In this document: positions 1-9,096 of the stretch, in pieces
Layout of the letters: the number at the start of each line of letters is the position of its first letter
Numbering within the stretch: the first letter of the stretch is position 1
Assembly: GCA_020847545.1 (NCBI GenBank)
Contig: JADLBV010000096.1
Span: forward strand, 1 to 50,349
DNA from: Phycisphaerales bacterium
GTDB lineage: Bacteria > Planctomycetota > Phycisphaerae > Tepidisphaerales > Tepidisphaeraceae
Direction of reading: 5' to 3'
Length of the DNA stretch: 50,349 bases
Program-made: the position numbers and the translations under genes
The notes under the pieces: model-generated
What the model saw: only the letters and a program-made list of their open reading frames with translations
What the model was told of the DNA's origin: nothing
Databases searched by the model: none

Positions 1-45
1 CAACGACTCTTTCCATTGAGTCGATTCGGTCCGTCGCCTAGCATC

Positions 46-101
46 TGGGCCTGTTTTGGCCCATCGCAGGCTCATTAGGTTCTGAGATAGATTCTAATGA
101 G
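46..101. promoter_or_regulatory. Two inverted repeats upstream of fliM
   Basis: The leader ahead of fliM holds a 6-bp hairpin (TGGGCC, loop TGTTTT, GGCCCA, 46-63) with no T-run after it. It also holds an 8-bp dyad (CTCATTAG at 71-78, CTAATGAG at 94-101, 15-nt spacer). The dyad could be an operator or RNA hairpin. No factor can be assigned from sequence alone, and no clear promoter is visible. Confidence 0.3.
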
Positions 102-191
102 GTTCAGTGGTTCATAAGTCGATTCTGACCTCCTCCTATAGAAATTTCCCCGTCACGTCCGATAATAGCCATATCGGCATGGAGGCCGGTC

Positions 192-1247
192 ATGGGAGAT
201 GTTCTGGAACAATCCGAGGTCGATGCCCTGCTGGCGGCGGTGGATACCGGCAGTGTGGCGGCCACCGCCGGCGCCGACAATGCCTCGGCCCAGCAGGTTT
301 TCGGCACCAGCGGCCGGACCCAGCTTGATGTGCAGGTATACGACTTCAAACGCCCCGAACGCGTCTCAAAGGACCAGATGCGGGAGTTGGAGGGGTTGCA
401 CGAAGGATTCGGCCGAAACTTCGGGGCGGCGCTTTCGGGTTATCTGCGCACCATCATCGAAGTCTCCGTCGCCCATATCGAACAATTAACCTATTCCGAA
501 TTCATCCACTCCCTGCCCAATCCAACCTGTTTCAACTTGTTAAAAGCCGAACAATTGGACGGTCAGCTCTGTCTTGAGATCAGCCCTTTGATCATTTATC
601 CGGTCATCGACCGGCTTCTGGGCGGGTCCAATGCGGATCTGTTCATCCCGCAGCGGCCGTTGACGCAGATCGAACAGCGGCTGGTCCAGCGCATCACCGA
701 CCGGGCGACGCATTTTCTGTCCGAAGCCTGGTCCAATCTGACACCGGTGACTTTTTCGGTACAGGATTTTGAATCCAACCCCCAGCTTGTCCAGATCGTG
801 CCCCCCAACGAAACCGTGGTTGTCGTGGGTTTCGAGTTGAAAATGGGCAATCGGGCCGGAACCATGTCGTTGTGCATTCCCTACAACGTCATCGAGCCGA
901 TCATGGGCGTTTTGGCCGCCCAGAACTGGTTCAGCTATCAACGCAAAGGTGGCCAGGAAGACCACCTCCGCAAACTGACCCGAAACGTCAATAGCGCGCC
1001 GGTGGAGATGAGGGCATTTCTGGCGCAAACCACCATCCGCATGGATGACCTGATATCCCTTCAGGTTGGCGATCTGATCACCACCGACAAAGCCAGCGGC
1101 CGAGATTCGCTGATTCAGATCGAAGGGCGAAACAAGTTTTTTGCCCAGATCGGCCAATTTCGCGGCAAGCGCGCCCTGCGGATCACTCGTAAGTGTCAGC
1201 AATCAAACGACTTGGGTTCGACGGAGAAGACCGAGGCGGCCGTATGA
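192..1247 (+). CDS. fliM: Flagellar motor switch protein FliM
   Basis: 351 residues, the usual size for FliM, which sits in the cytoplasmic C-ring, binds CheY-P at its N-terminus and sets rotation direction. The N-terminus has the CheY-binding type of motif (MGDVLEQSEVDALLAAV). It is followed by the middle CheC-like domain (about 50-240, with LEISPLIIYPVIDRLLGG) and the C-terminal SpoA/FliN-like domain (about 265-335, with LQVGDLI). The ATG at 192 is preceded by GGAGG at 7 nt. The stop overlaps the ATG of the next gene (ATGA), suggesting translational coupling to the protease. No other flagellar gene is present in the window, so fliM is isolated here from fliN/fliG. Family assignment is firm. 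Confidence 0.95.
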   Translation: MGDVLEQSEVDALLAAVDTGSVAATAGADNASAQQVFGTSGRTQLDVQVYDFKRPERVSKDQMRELEGLHEGFGRNFGAALSGYLRTIIEVSVAHIEQLTYSEFIHSLPNPTCFNLLKAEQLDGQLCLEISPLIIYPVIDRLLGGSNADLFIPQRPLTQIEQRLVQRITDRATHFLSEAWSNLTPVTFSVQDFESNPQLVQIVPPNETVVVVGFELKMGNRAGTMSLCIPYNVIEPIMGVLAAQNWFSYQRKGGQEDHLRKLTRNVNSAPVEMRAFLAQTTIRMDDLISLQVGDLITTDKASGRDSLIQIEGRNKFFAQIGQFRGKRALRITRKCQQSNDLGSTEKTEAAV

Positions 1248-2008
1248 CCCGCGCCGCCGCCGTCACTCGTCCCGCCTCAGCGGCTCATCCCCCCCTGCCA
1301 CTCCCCAGCGGATATCTGAAGCGTTCCGAATTACCGCTCAACAGCCTGTTGTTCGTCCTGCCGTTGATCATTTTATACGAAGTCGGAACCCGGCTTTATA
1401 CCTTCGATCCGCTCCATCAAACCGAGCAGCGGATCATCGCCTTTACCTTGATGCAGCGATTTTTCGCCCTGTTCGGGGCGAGCGGGCGATATCTCCCGGC
1501 ATTGGCGGTTGTGGGCGTGCTGCTCACCTGGCACATCGCCCGCAATGATCCTTGGACATTTCGTGGCCGAACGATCTTGATGATGGGGATCGAGAGCATC
1601 GTGATGGGTTTTCCCGTCATCCTGCTCAGTTTCCTCACGGCGCATTACCTCCCACTGTCCACGGGCCGGGCGGGATGGCAAGGGTTGATCGTATTGTCTT
1701 TAGGGGCAGGCATTTACGAAGAATTGGTATTCCGATTTATCCTATTCACCCTGTTGAGTTTATTACTTCTGGATTTTCTGAAGCTCCCCAAATTTTTGTC
1801 GATGATTCTCATTGTCCTGATCAGTGCGATCCTCTTTTCCTTGTACCATTACATGGGAAATGAGGCATTTCAGACGCGAAGTTTCATCTTTCGCACACTG
1901 GCGGGAATATATTTTGGGGTGGTTTTTTTAATTCGTGGATTTGGCATAACTGCTGGATGCCACGCGGCTTACGACGTTATGATCGTGGCATGGGCGACAC
2001 TTTCTTAA
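1244..2008 (+). CDS. CPBP-family intramembrane metalloprotease
   Basis: 254 residues with several hydrophobic membrane segments. It carries the three CPBP (Abi/Rce1-like) motifs: EELVFR (glutamate pair plus arginine), FSLYH and HAAYD, which supply the predicted metal-binding and catalytic residues. Family members are membrane endopeptidases; bacterial ones are linked to bacteriocin immunity or maturation of membrane proteins, and the substrate here is unknown. An upstream in-frame start at 1193 would overlap fliM by 55 nt. The ATG at 1244 was preferred because it gives a 4-nt ATGA overlap with the fliM stop. Its link with the flagellar motor gene is positional only. An intrinsic terminator follows at 2056. 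Confidence 0.85.
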   Translation: MTRAAAVTRPASAAHPPLPLPSGYLKRSELPLNSLLFVLPLIILYEVGTRLYTFDPLHQTEQRIIAFTLMQRFFALFGASGRYLPALAVVGVLLTWHIARNDPWTFRGRTILMMGIESIVMGFPVILLSFLTAHYLPLSTGRAGWQGLIVLSLGAGIYEELVFRFILFTLLSLLLLDFLKLPKFLSMILIVLISAILFSLYHYMGNEAFQTRSFIFRTLAGIYFGVVFLIRGFGITAGCHAAYDVMIVAWATLS

Positions 2009-2055
2009 GATTTTTCTTTGGTTTTGGCCGGAATATCCTATAATAGCCCCAATGA

Positions 2056-2086
2056 GGCGTCCGCGTTGTGCGGAGGCCATTTTTTT
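2056..2086 (+). terminator. Intrinsic terminator after the CPBP gene
   Basis: Stem GGC/GCC plus TCCGC/GCGGA around loop GTTGT, with one unpaired G on each side, followed by seven T residues. It lies 48 nt past the protease stop and would end the fliM-protease transcript. Confidence 0.75.
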
Positions 2087-2097
2087 ATCGCGGCGGG

Positions 2098-2128
2098 CGG
2101 GAGGCCTTTAGGGACAATGAGCCTCCCG
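2098..2128. repeat. REP-like palindrome (CGGGAGGC family)
   Basis: Inverted 8-bp arms CGGGAGGC (2098-2105) and GCCTCCCG (2121-2128) around a 15-nt loop. Read on the minus strand it is headed by GTAC and then the palindrome, which resembles the GTAG-headed REPs seen elsewhere in this window. There is no T-run, so it is not a terminator. Only one copy is present. Confidence 0.4.
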
Positions 2129-2258
2129 TACAAGAATATTCCTCGTCAGTGCGAGCATCCATCCCGCCGTAACGTATGACCATAAAGGAATTGATAGTCA
2201 ATTTCTGGTGGTCACAGGTGAAGAGGCGACAACCTCTTCTGGAAAGAGCACGGAAGCC

Positions 2259-2810
2259 ATGAGCAACCGTACCAAACAACGTCGTTCGGGAGGTCTTACC
2301 CTCCTGCTGTATCAGCGGACGCTTCATCCGGAATTTTTCAAAATTCTGGCCAGCGAGCCGGTGACCCGCCGCGCCTATGATGCCGAAATCTGGCTCATCG
2401 AAGGCGGGCATGTGATTGCCTTCACGGCCGGCAAGAACACGCTCACCGAAGTGATCATGACCAAGAACGAGCCTCTGACCGACCGGGGCCTGTTGCAGTC
2501 GATCCCCTGCCGGGGCGAGAAGTATCACGAAGAGACCTACGGCGGGACGATCCGCTACATGATCAGCACGCAGGAAGAGCAGTTGACGCAGACGCTCTAC
2601 GATGCCACCAAGCAGGAGATCGCCAGCTACGCCACCAAACGCGAGCTGATGACCGCCGACACCCCGGCCACCGCCGAATCCGCCGGGATGCTCAGCGTGC
2701 TGGACATCGAGCGCCGCAGCCACGAACTGCTGGTGCAGAGCTTCCATCTCTTCGATGAGACACAGATGGTCATCAAGACCCAGTCGATCATCGAAGTGAT
2801 CAAGGGTTAA
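2259..2810 (+). CDS. Conserved hypothetical protein
   Basis: 183 residues, soluble, no signal peptide. The N-terminal half (LLYQRTLHPEFFKILAS, then WLIEGGHVIAFTAGKNTLTEV) resembles planctomycete proteins of the DUF2617 type; this comes from memory and was not searched. An earlier in-frame start exists at 2208, but the ATG at 2259 begins where the conserved-looking sequence begins. The next gene starts 6 nt after the stop, so the two are probably cotranscribed. No catalytic motif is apparent and the function is unknown. Confidence 0.7.
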   Translation: MSNRTKQRRSGGLTLLLYQRTLHPEFFKILASEPVTRRAYDAEIWLIEGGHVIAFTAGKNTLTEVIMTKNEPLTDRGLLQSIPCRGEKYHEETYGGTIRYMISTQEEQLTQTLYDATKQEIASYATKRELMTADTPATAESAGMLSVLDIERRSHELLVQSFHLFDETQMVIKTQSIIEVIKG

Positions 2811-2816
2811 GAGCCA

Positions 2817-3026
2817 ATGGTCGAGTCGATTGTGGATCTCATCAATGCTGAACCTTTTCACCCGTTCAAGATCATATTGACGAGTGGCGAGGTGTATGAG
2901 ATTCCCAATCCGAATCTGGTTGCCGTCGGCAAGAGCGTGATCGTTCTCTGCTGGCCAAAGTCGGATCGCATCTCGATCCTGCGGCAAAACCAGATCGTCT
3001 CGATTGATGTGCCGCAGGCCGCTTGA
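2817..3026 (+). CDS. Small conserved hypothetical protein (69 aa)
   Basis: 69 residues, beginning MVESIVDLINAEPFHPFKI and continuing with short beta-strand-like segments (LTSGEVYEIPNPNLVAVG). Small proteins of this pattern (an N-terminal xxPFxPFxIxLxSG motif) are common in planctomycetes and have no known role. It starts 6 nt after the preceding gene and is followed by a hairpin terminator, so it is the last gene of a two-gene unit. Confidence 0.7.
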   Translation: MVESIVDLINAEPFHPFKIILTSGEVYEIPNPNLVAVGKSVIVLCWPKSDRISILRQNQIVSIDVPQAA

Positions 3027-3046
3027 TCATTTGATGTGCAACTCAT

Positions 3047-3076
3047 AAACGCGGGAGTTTCGGCTTCCGCGTTTTT
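3047..3076. terminator. Bidirectional terminator between convergent genes
   Basis: Stem AACGCGG (3048-3054) / CCGCGTT (3067-3073) followed by further T residues, with A residues on the left side. It lies between the convergent genes ending at 3026 and 3077 and can serve both. Confidence 0.7.
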
Positions 3077-3694
3077 CTATGCGCCGGCAGAGGATTCGGT
3101 GGTGTATTGCTCGATTCGGGCGAATATGGCATCCGTCGGTGTTCGTTCGTAGACAAAATCATCCAGCTTGATCGTGCCTGATTTGCCATCGGGCAGTTCA
3201 TAAGACAGATAGGCGATCCCTTTGCGGTCCCATTTGCGCTTGTCGATCTTGCGGATGGAGTCGATGGGGACGGGTGGGTGGCCGGGGACGGTGAGGGTTT
3301 GATCGGTGAGCCGATAGGCCCCGCGCGAGTTGAAAAAGGTCCAAAAGAGCAACAAAAGGCCGATCGGAGGCAGAACGAAGCACAGCACCTTCTGGATCAG
3401 AATGTCCATCTCCGAATGGGCAAGCTCGCCGGAATGTCGTTTGAAATTTTTCTGCTGGTCGGACAACTCGCGGATTCGTTGGCTGTCCTGATTCTTTTGT
3501 GCTTCGGCCAGTTGGGCGTTGATTTCGCGCAACTGCTGGTTTTCACGCGGGTAGCCGACAAAGCCATCATACCCGAACCACGCCCCGCCGGCGATCAGCA
3601 GGATGGCCATGATGTATCGCGTCCGGCGGTAATATGAGCCGGCGCGGGCGATTAATTCGGTGGGTGTGGATTGCTGAGTCTCGGTTTGCGTCAT
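3077..3694 (-). CDS. Two-helix membrane protein with coiled coil and C-terminal PH-like segment
   Basis: 205 residues. Transmembrane segment near 28-48 (IMAILLIAGGAWFGYDGF), then a charged Gln/Glu-rich helix likely to form a coiled coil (about 55-90). A second membrane segment lies near 105-122 (VLCFVLPPIGLLLLFW), followed by a C-terminal soluble domain (AYRLTDQTLTVPGHPPVP, then IRKIDKRKW) with the strand pattern of bacterial PH-like membrane-linked domains. The coiled coil would lie outside or between the helices. No enzyme motif. A 61-residue coiled-coil protein is encoded 19 nt upstream on the same strand. Function unknown. Confidence 0.7.
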   Translation of the reverse strand: MTQTETQQSTPTELIARAGSYYRRTRYIMAILLIAGGAWFGYDGFVGYPRENQQLREINAQLAEAQKNQDSQRIRELSDQQKNFKRHSGELAHSEMDILIQKVLCFVLPPIGLLLLFWTFFNSRGAYRLTDQTLTVPGHPPVPIDSIRKIDKRKWDRKGIAYLSYELPDGKSGTIKLDDFVYERTPTDAIFARIEQYTTESSAGA

Positions 3695-3713
3695 CGGTGA
3701 TCCTAATTGGTCG

Positions 3714-3899
3714 CTAAGGTTTTGATTCCAGGTTGATTAACATCCCATCAAGTGCCATGAGGGCTTGATCCAGTTTTTCCCGGCCGTCGGCAAAATTTTG
3801 CAATTCCCGCCGCTGTTCGAGCAACCTCCGCCGCAGGACCAGAACACGATCCGCGGCCTGTTGCATCAAGCGTAGATGGTCCGCATCTGTGGATTGCAT
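3714..3899 (-). CDS. Small coiled-coil hypothetical protein (61 aa)
   Basis: 61 residues, almost wholly helical, with a Leu/Arg/Gln-rich heptad-like stretch (LVLRRRLLEQRRELQNFADG). It lies 19 nt upstream of the two-helix membrane protein on the same strand and faces away from gdhA. It may be a partner of that coiled-coil membrane protein. Being short and lacking recognised relatives, it could also be a chance frame. Confidence 0.5.
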   Translation of the reverse strand: MQSTDADHLRLMQQAADRVLVLRRRLLEQRRELQNFADGREKLDQALMALDGMLINLESKP

Positions 3900-4014
3900 C
3901 GGCCGGATTTTATCGTCGATGAAGAAAATTCACCATTCATTGGTCTGATAAGTTCAATTCCAACTTGTATGGGACGCCTTGGTGACTAAACTACGCGAAA
4001 TCGTTTGACCGTAA

Positions 4015-5364
<1,350 letters not shown>

Positions 5365-5374
5365 ACGGAACAAC

Positions 5375-5857
5375 ATGCGCTGGATCTGGATCGACAAATT
5401 CACCCAATTCACCCCCCGCCAAAGCGCCACTGCGATTAAAAACGTCTCGCTGGCCGAGGAACACCTGCACGACCTGCACCCGGCCTATCCGATCGTCCCG
5501 CACAGCCTGATCATTGAAGGAATGGCACAGACGGCCGGCATCCTGGTGGGCGAGGCGCGTAATTTTGAGGAGAAGGTGATTCTCGCCAAGGTCGGCCGGG
5601 CGACCTTTCATCGGCTGGTCCGTCCGGGTCAAACCCTGACCTATCACGCCAAAATCGACCAGCTCTCCGAACAGGGAGCCTCCATCACCGGCACGGTCAC
5701 GGTCGATTCGCAAGCCGTGGCCGAGATTGAACTGATGTTCAGCCACATTGACCAAAACCTGGCCGGCCTGAAATTCCCGGAACACAATTTCGTCTTCACC
5801 GACCAGTTCATGAACCTGCTGAATACCTACCGCACCGGCGGGGATGTGGCGATTTAA
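5375..5857 (+). CDS. FabZ-like hotdog protein with altered active site
   Basis: 160 residues of the FabA/FabZ beta-hydroxyacyl-ACP dehydratase family. The family block KNVSLAEEHLHD, PIVPHSLIIEGMAQTAG aligns without gaps to FabZ. In FabZ the catalytic His heads an HFPGxP motif; here that place reads LHPAYP (residues 34-39), so His is replaced by Leu34 with a His one position later. The catalytic Glu (Glu48 in LIIEGM) is kept. It may be inactive, use the shifted His, or act as a non-catalytic partner subunit. It starts 10 nt after gdhA and precedes two ketosynthase genes, so a role in acyl-chain assembly is likely. Confidence 0.8.
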   Translation: MRWIWIDKFTQFTPRQSATAIKNVSLAEEHLHDLHPAYPIVPHSLIIEGMAQTAGILVGEARNFEEKVILAKVGRATFHRLVRPGQTLTYHAKIDQLSEQGASITGTVTVDSQAVAEIELMFSHIDQNLAGLKFPEHNFVFTDQFMNLLNTYRTGGDVAI

Positions 5858-5984
5858 TGGGAAGTCATCGTCATCTCATACCTGATCAAACGGCTCAGTT
5901 CGCTTGAATGACACGGCAAATCCGGTTAGTTTTTGCCGATTCAGGCCATTTGGCGGGAAATATCAACGTTTTGCCCTGACATCT

Positions 5985-7283
5985 ATGCGACGAGTCGTTA
6001 TCACCGGTATTGGCGTCATCTCTCCGATTGGCATTGGGACCGAGACTTTCTGGACCAACCTGCTGGCCAAACAGTGCGGCCTGCGCCGAATCGCCGCCTA
6101 TGACCCCGGCGGTTTTCCCTGTCAGATCGGGGGAGAGGTTCCGAGCTACAAAATCGGTGATTTTGTTCCAAAAAGCTACCGTAAGGCCACCAAGGTGATG
6201 GCCCGTGACATCGAATTGGCGGTGGTGGCGGCCGACAATGCCTTTCGCGATTCGGGGCTGCAATCCAAGGCCTATACCGACTCCCCCAACATCGACGGCC
6301 AACGGTTCGGCTGCAACATTGGCGCCGGGCTGATCAGCGCCGAAATCGGTGAATTGTCCTACGCCATGCATTCCGCGCGGGATGGGAATCGGCTCGATCT
6401 CAAACAGTGGGGATCGGCCGGCATGTCGCAACTTACGCCGCTGTGGCTGTTGAAATATCTGCCCAACATGCTGGCGTGTCATGTCACCATCATTCACGGC
6501 CTCAAGGGGCCTTCCAATACAATCACCTGCGCGGATGCCTCATCCCACCTGGCTATCGGCGAGGCGTTTCGCACCCTGCAACGGGGCGATGCGGATTTGG
6601 CAATCTGCGGCGGCGCGGAGACCAAACTGGTGCCGATGGGATTGTTGCGGCAATGCCTGCTAAAACGAGTCAATGAAACCGCAAATGATTGCCCGGAAAA
6701 GGCGGTTCGCCCGTTTGATATTGAAGCGGCCGGCTCGGTGATGGGCGAAGGGGGCGGGTTGTTCATCCTGGAAGAATACGAACGCGCAAAGGCCCGTGGC
6801 GCAAAAATTTATGCCGAGATCGTCGGGTTTGGGGCATCGCAGGATACTTACAAAATCACCGAACCGGACCCCACAGGCCACGGCATCGCCAAATCGATCC
6901 TCAATGCCTTGGCTGATGCCAATCTGACACCGCGGGATGTGGACCTGCTGATACCCAATGGGCTGGGGATTCCAACCCATGATCGAGCCGAGCTGAATGC
7001 GTTGAAGAGGGTCTTTGGCGATGGTTTGTCCAAGCCAGCCATCGCGCCGATCAAGGCACAGATCGGCAACTTGGCGGCCGGCTCCGGGGTGGATGCGGCC
7101 GCCGCGGTGCTGGGGCTGTTCCACGACACGATACCAGCGGCCATCAACACCCATAAAGTCATTGATGACCTGAAGTTAAACGTCAGCCCGGAAGTGCGGC
7201 AGCAGACCGTCAATGTGTCGATCTCGAATATCTATTCATTGGGCGGACAAAACGCGGCGTTGATCTTTCGTAAAATCAGTTGA
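5985..7283 (+). CDS. Catalytically dead ketosynthase (chain-length-factor-like)
   Basis: 432 residues from the ATG at 5985 (MRRVVITGIGVISPIG, the usual KAS N-terminus); an in-frame extension to 5904 is unlikely. The thiolase-fold KAS architecture is complete, but all three catalytic positions are changed. The nucleophile Cys in GPSxxxxTAC is Asp184 (GPSNTITCAD), the His of NAHGT is Asn325 (IPNGLG), and the His of the KSxxGH motif is Asn362 (KAQIGN); Lys358 remains. This is the pattern of KS-beta/chain-length factors, the inactive partners of type II ketosynthases. The intact ketosynthase starts 10 nt downstream, as expected for a heterodimer. No ACP gene is nearby. Confidence 0.85.
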   Translation: MRRVVITGIGVISPIGIGTETFWTNLLAKQCGLRRIAAYDPGGFPCQIGGEVPSYKIGDFVPKSYRKATKVMARDIELAVVAADNAFRDSGLQSKAYTDSPNIDGQRFGCNIGAGLISAEIGELSYAMHSARDGNRLDLKQWGSAGMSQLTPLWLLKYLPNMLACHVTIIHGLKGPSNTITCADASSHLAIGEAFRTLQRGDADLAICGGAETKLVPMGLLRQCLLKRVNETANDCPEKAVRPFDIEAAGSVMGEGGGLFILEEYERAKARGAKIYAEIVGFGASQDTYKITEPDPTGHGIAKSILNALADANLTPRDVDLLIPNGLGIPTHDRAELNALKRVFGDGLSKPAIAPIKAQIGNLAAGSGVDAAAAVLGLFHDTIPAAINTHKVIDDLKLNVSPEVRQQTVNVSISNIYSLGGQNAALIFRKIS

Positions 7284-7293
7284 AGAATAAACC

Positions 7294-8595
7294 ATGAACC
7301 GAGTTGTCATCACAGGAATGGGCTGGATCACGCCGATGGGTCACGACATCGAGTCGGTGTGGAAACGTCTGTTGGCCGGTGAATCCGGCATTGCAAACAC
7401 CAGCTTGTTTGATGCATCGACTTTTCCAACCAGCATTAGCGCGGAGGTGAAGAATTTTCGCCTGTCGGACCATCTGAGCGACACGACCGATCATGATGGC
7501 GCCGGCCGCAATACGCATTTTGCGCTGGCGGCGTGCGCGCAGGCATGGAAAGCCGCCGGGCTGGATGCGGACAAACTCGATCTGGACCGTGTGGGGATTT
7601 ATCTCGGTTCTGGAGAAGGTTCGCTGGATTTTGATGCCTTTACCGGCGCGGCGCTGGCCTCGTGGAAGGCCGACTCCTCTTCCAACGACATGGTGAAGTG
7701 GGCGCAGATGGCGATGGAACACATGAGCGTGGTTCGTGAGCTGGAGCAGGAGCCGAACATGCCCCTGTCGCACCTGGCATTGTTGACGGGAGCGCGCGGG
7801 CCGGCATTCAACTGTTTGACGGCCTGTGCCGCCAGCACGCAGGCGATCGGCGAGGCGACCGAGATTTTGCGCAAGGGCCGTGCCGATGTGATGATCGGCG
7901 GCGGGGCGCATTCGATGATTCATCCGTTTGGCGTCACCGGTTTTAACCGACTGACCGCCCTATCCACAGCCAACGATGACCCACCCCGCGCCAGTCGGCC
8001 GTTTGATGGAAACCGCGGCGGGTTTGTGCTGGGCGAAGGGGCGGGGATGGTGATTCTGGAGACGCTGGATCATGCCCGCGGGCGAAATGCGAAAATTCTG
8101 GCGGAGGTGGTGGGTTATGGATCGACGGCCGATGCGTTTCGCATCACCGATCAGGACCCCGATGGATTGGGGGCGGTGGTGGCGATGACCGAGGCGTTGA
8201 GCGATGCGGGGCTGACGCCGGCGGACATCGGCTACATCAACGCCCACGGCACGGGAACCAAGGAAAACGATGGCAACGAAACCGGCGCGATCAAAAAAGT
8301 GTTCGGCGATTTGGCGCAAAAAGTTCCGGTCAGTTCGATCAAATCCATGATGGGTCATTTGATCGCGGCGGCCGGCGCGGTGGAATTGATCACCTGCGTG
8401 CTGGCGATTCGGGATCAGGTGTTGCCCCCAACGATGAATTTGCAGACGCACGATCCGGAGTGTGATCTGGATTACGTCCCCAACAAGGCCCGGCCGGCCA
8501 ATGTGCGGGTGGCGCTGAGCAACAGCTTTGGCTTTGGCGGCCAGAATGACACGCTGGTGGTCCGACGGTTTGATGAATCGGCCGTGGACAAATAG
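7294..8595 (+). CDS. Beta-ketoacyl-ACP synthase (KAS II / KS-alpha type)
   Basis: 433 residues, FabF family. It condenses malonyl-ACP with an acyl chain. The catalytic triad is complete: Cys178 (GPAFNCLTAC), His318 (INAHGTGT), and Lys350/His355 (SSIKSMMGHLIAAAG). The N-terminus MNRVVITGMGWITPMG is standard. It starts 10 nt after the dead ketosynthase, and the pair plausibly forms a KS/chain-length-factor heterodimer as in type II polyketide and aryl polyene systems. A housekeeping FabF role is possible but less likely given the partner and the absence of fabD, fabG and acpP here. The product is unknown. Confidence 0.93.
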   Translation: MNRVVITGMGWITPMGHDIESVWKRLLAGESGIANTSLFDASTFPTSISAEVKNFRLSDHLSDTTDHDGAGRNTHFALAACAQAWKAAGLDADKLDLDRVGIYLGSGEGSLDFDAFTGAALASWKADSSSNDMVKWAQMAMEHMSVVRELEQEPNMPLSHLALLTGARGPAFNCLTACAASTQAIGEATEILRKGRADVMIGGGAHSMIHPFGVTGFNRLTALSTANDDPPRASRPFDGNRGGFVLGEGAGMVILETLDHARGRNAKILAEVVGYGSTADAFRITDQDPDGLGAVVAMTEALSDAGLTPADIGYINAHGTGTKENDGNETGAIKKVFGDLAQKVPVSSIKSMMGHLIAAAGAVELITCVLAIRDQVLPPTMNLQTHDPECDLDYVPNKARPANVRVALSNSFGFGGQNDTLVVRRFDESAVDK

Positions 8596-8614
8596 CGGCC
8601 AAATAAGTGTCTGA

Positions 8615-8767
8615 TCAGGTCAGCATGTAGAGGGCAAATGCCAGCGTGATGCAGGCCAGCAGGCACTCAACCATTTTACCTCGGCTGATGATGAAGATGG
8701 CCGCGAAGACACCCAGGCCGGAGGCCAGGAACATTTGCAGGACGGTGGTTTGAGCCAACAGGAGCAT
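8615..8767 (-). CDS. Small membrane protein (50 aa)
   Basis: A 50-residue frame (begins MLLLAQTTVLQMFLASG, ends FALYMLT) with two hydrophobic helices (about 8-28 and 33-49) separated by SRGK. A strong ribosome-binding site, GAGAGG, lies 6 nt before the ATG at 8767. Convergent with the ketosynthase gene, whose stop is 19 nt away. The charged turn between two helices suggests a hairpin in the membrane. No family recognised. The good ribosome-binding site and coherent hydrophobicity argue that it is real. Confidence 0.6.
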   Translation of the reverse strand: MLLLAQTTVLQMFLASGLGVFAAIFIISRGKMVECLLACITLAFALYMLT

Positions 8768-8994
8768 GGGAACCTCTCATTGTTTTGGCGAACGGCGCTT
8801 TGATCTAAATGTAGCACGGATCGCGGGAGCGGCCGGCGAAATCAGCCCGGATGCCCGCCATCGACACCGGAATCAGGATGGGATATTCCATTTGTGCGGA
8901 TTAGCCGGAGCGCAAAACCGCCCGGCCGACGGATGGGGAAATTTTTCCCTTATTCTTTGACGGAATTTTATTGTATGGGATGGCCGATTGCGGT

Positions 8995-9023
8995 TTGACG
9001 GGGATTGGCCGGGGTTGTACAGT
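8995..9023 (+). promoter_or_regulatory. Candidate sigma-70-type promoter for efp
   Basis: TTGACG (8995-9000) and TACAGT (9018-9023) are separated by 17 nt, about 75 nt before the efp start. The rest of the 330-bp gap (8768-9096) shows nothing else that I can assign. Confidence 0.45.
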
Positions 9024-9096
9024 TTCGACCCTTTTGGAAGATTCTTGCGTAAGTATTTTTGGGGGTGTTCGTTTTTGTTTTGACAAAGGATGAGCC

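Noticed and set aside
540-1202. 220-codon minus-strand frame within fliM
   Set aside because: Antisense to fliM, no ribosome-binding site and no recognisable domain.
2039-2044. TATAAT downstream of the CPBP gene
   Set aside because: No matching -35, and an intrinsic terminator lies 12 nt downstream, so it is unlikely to be a working promoter.
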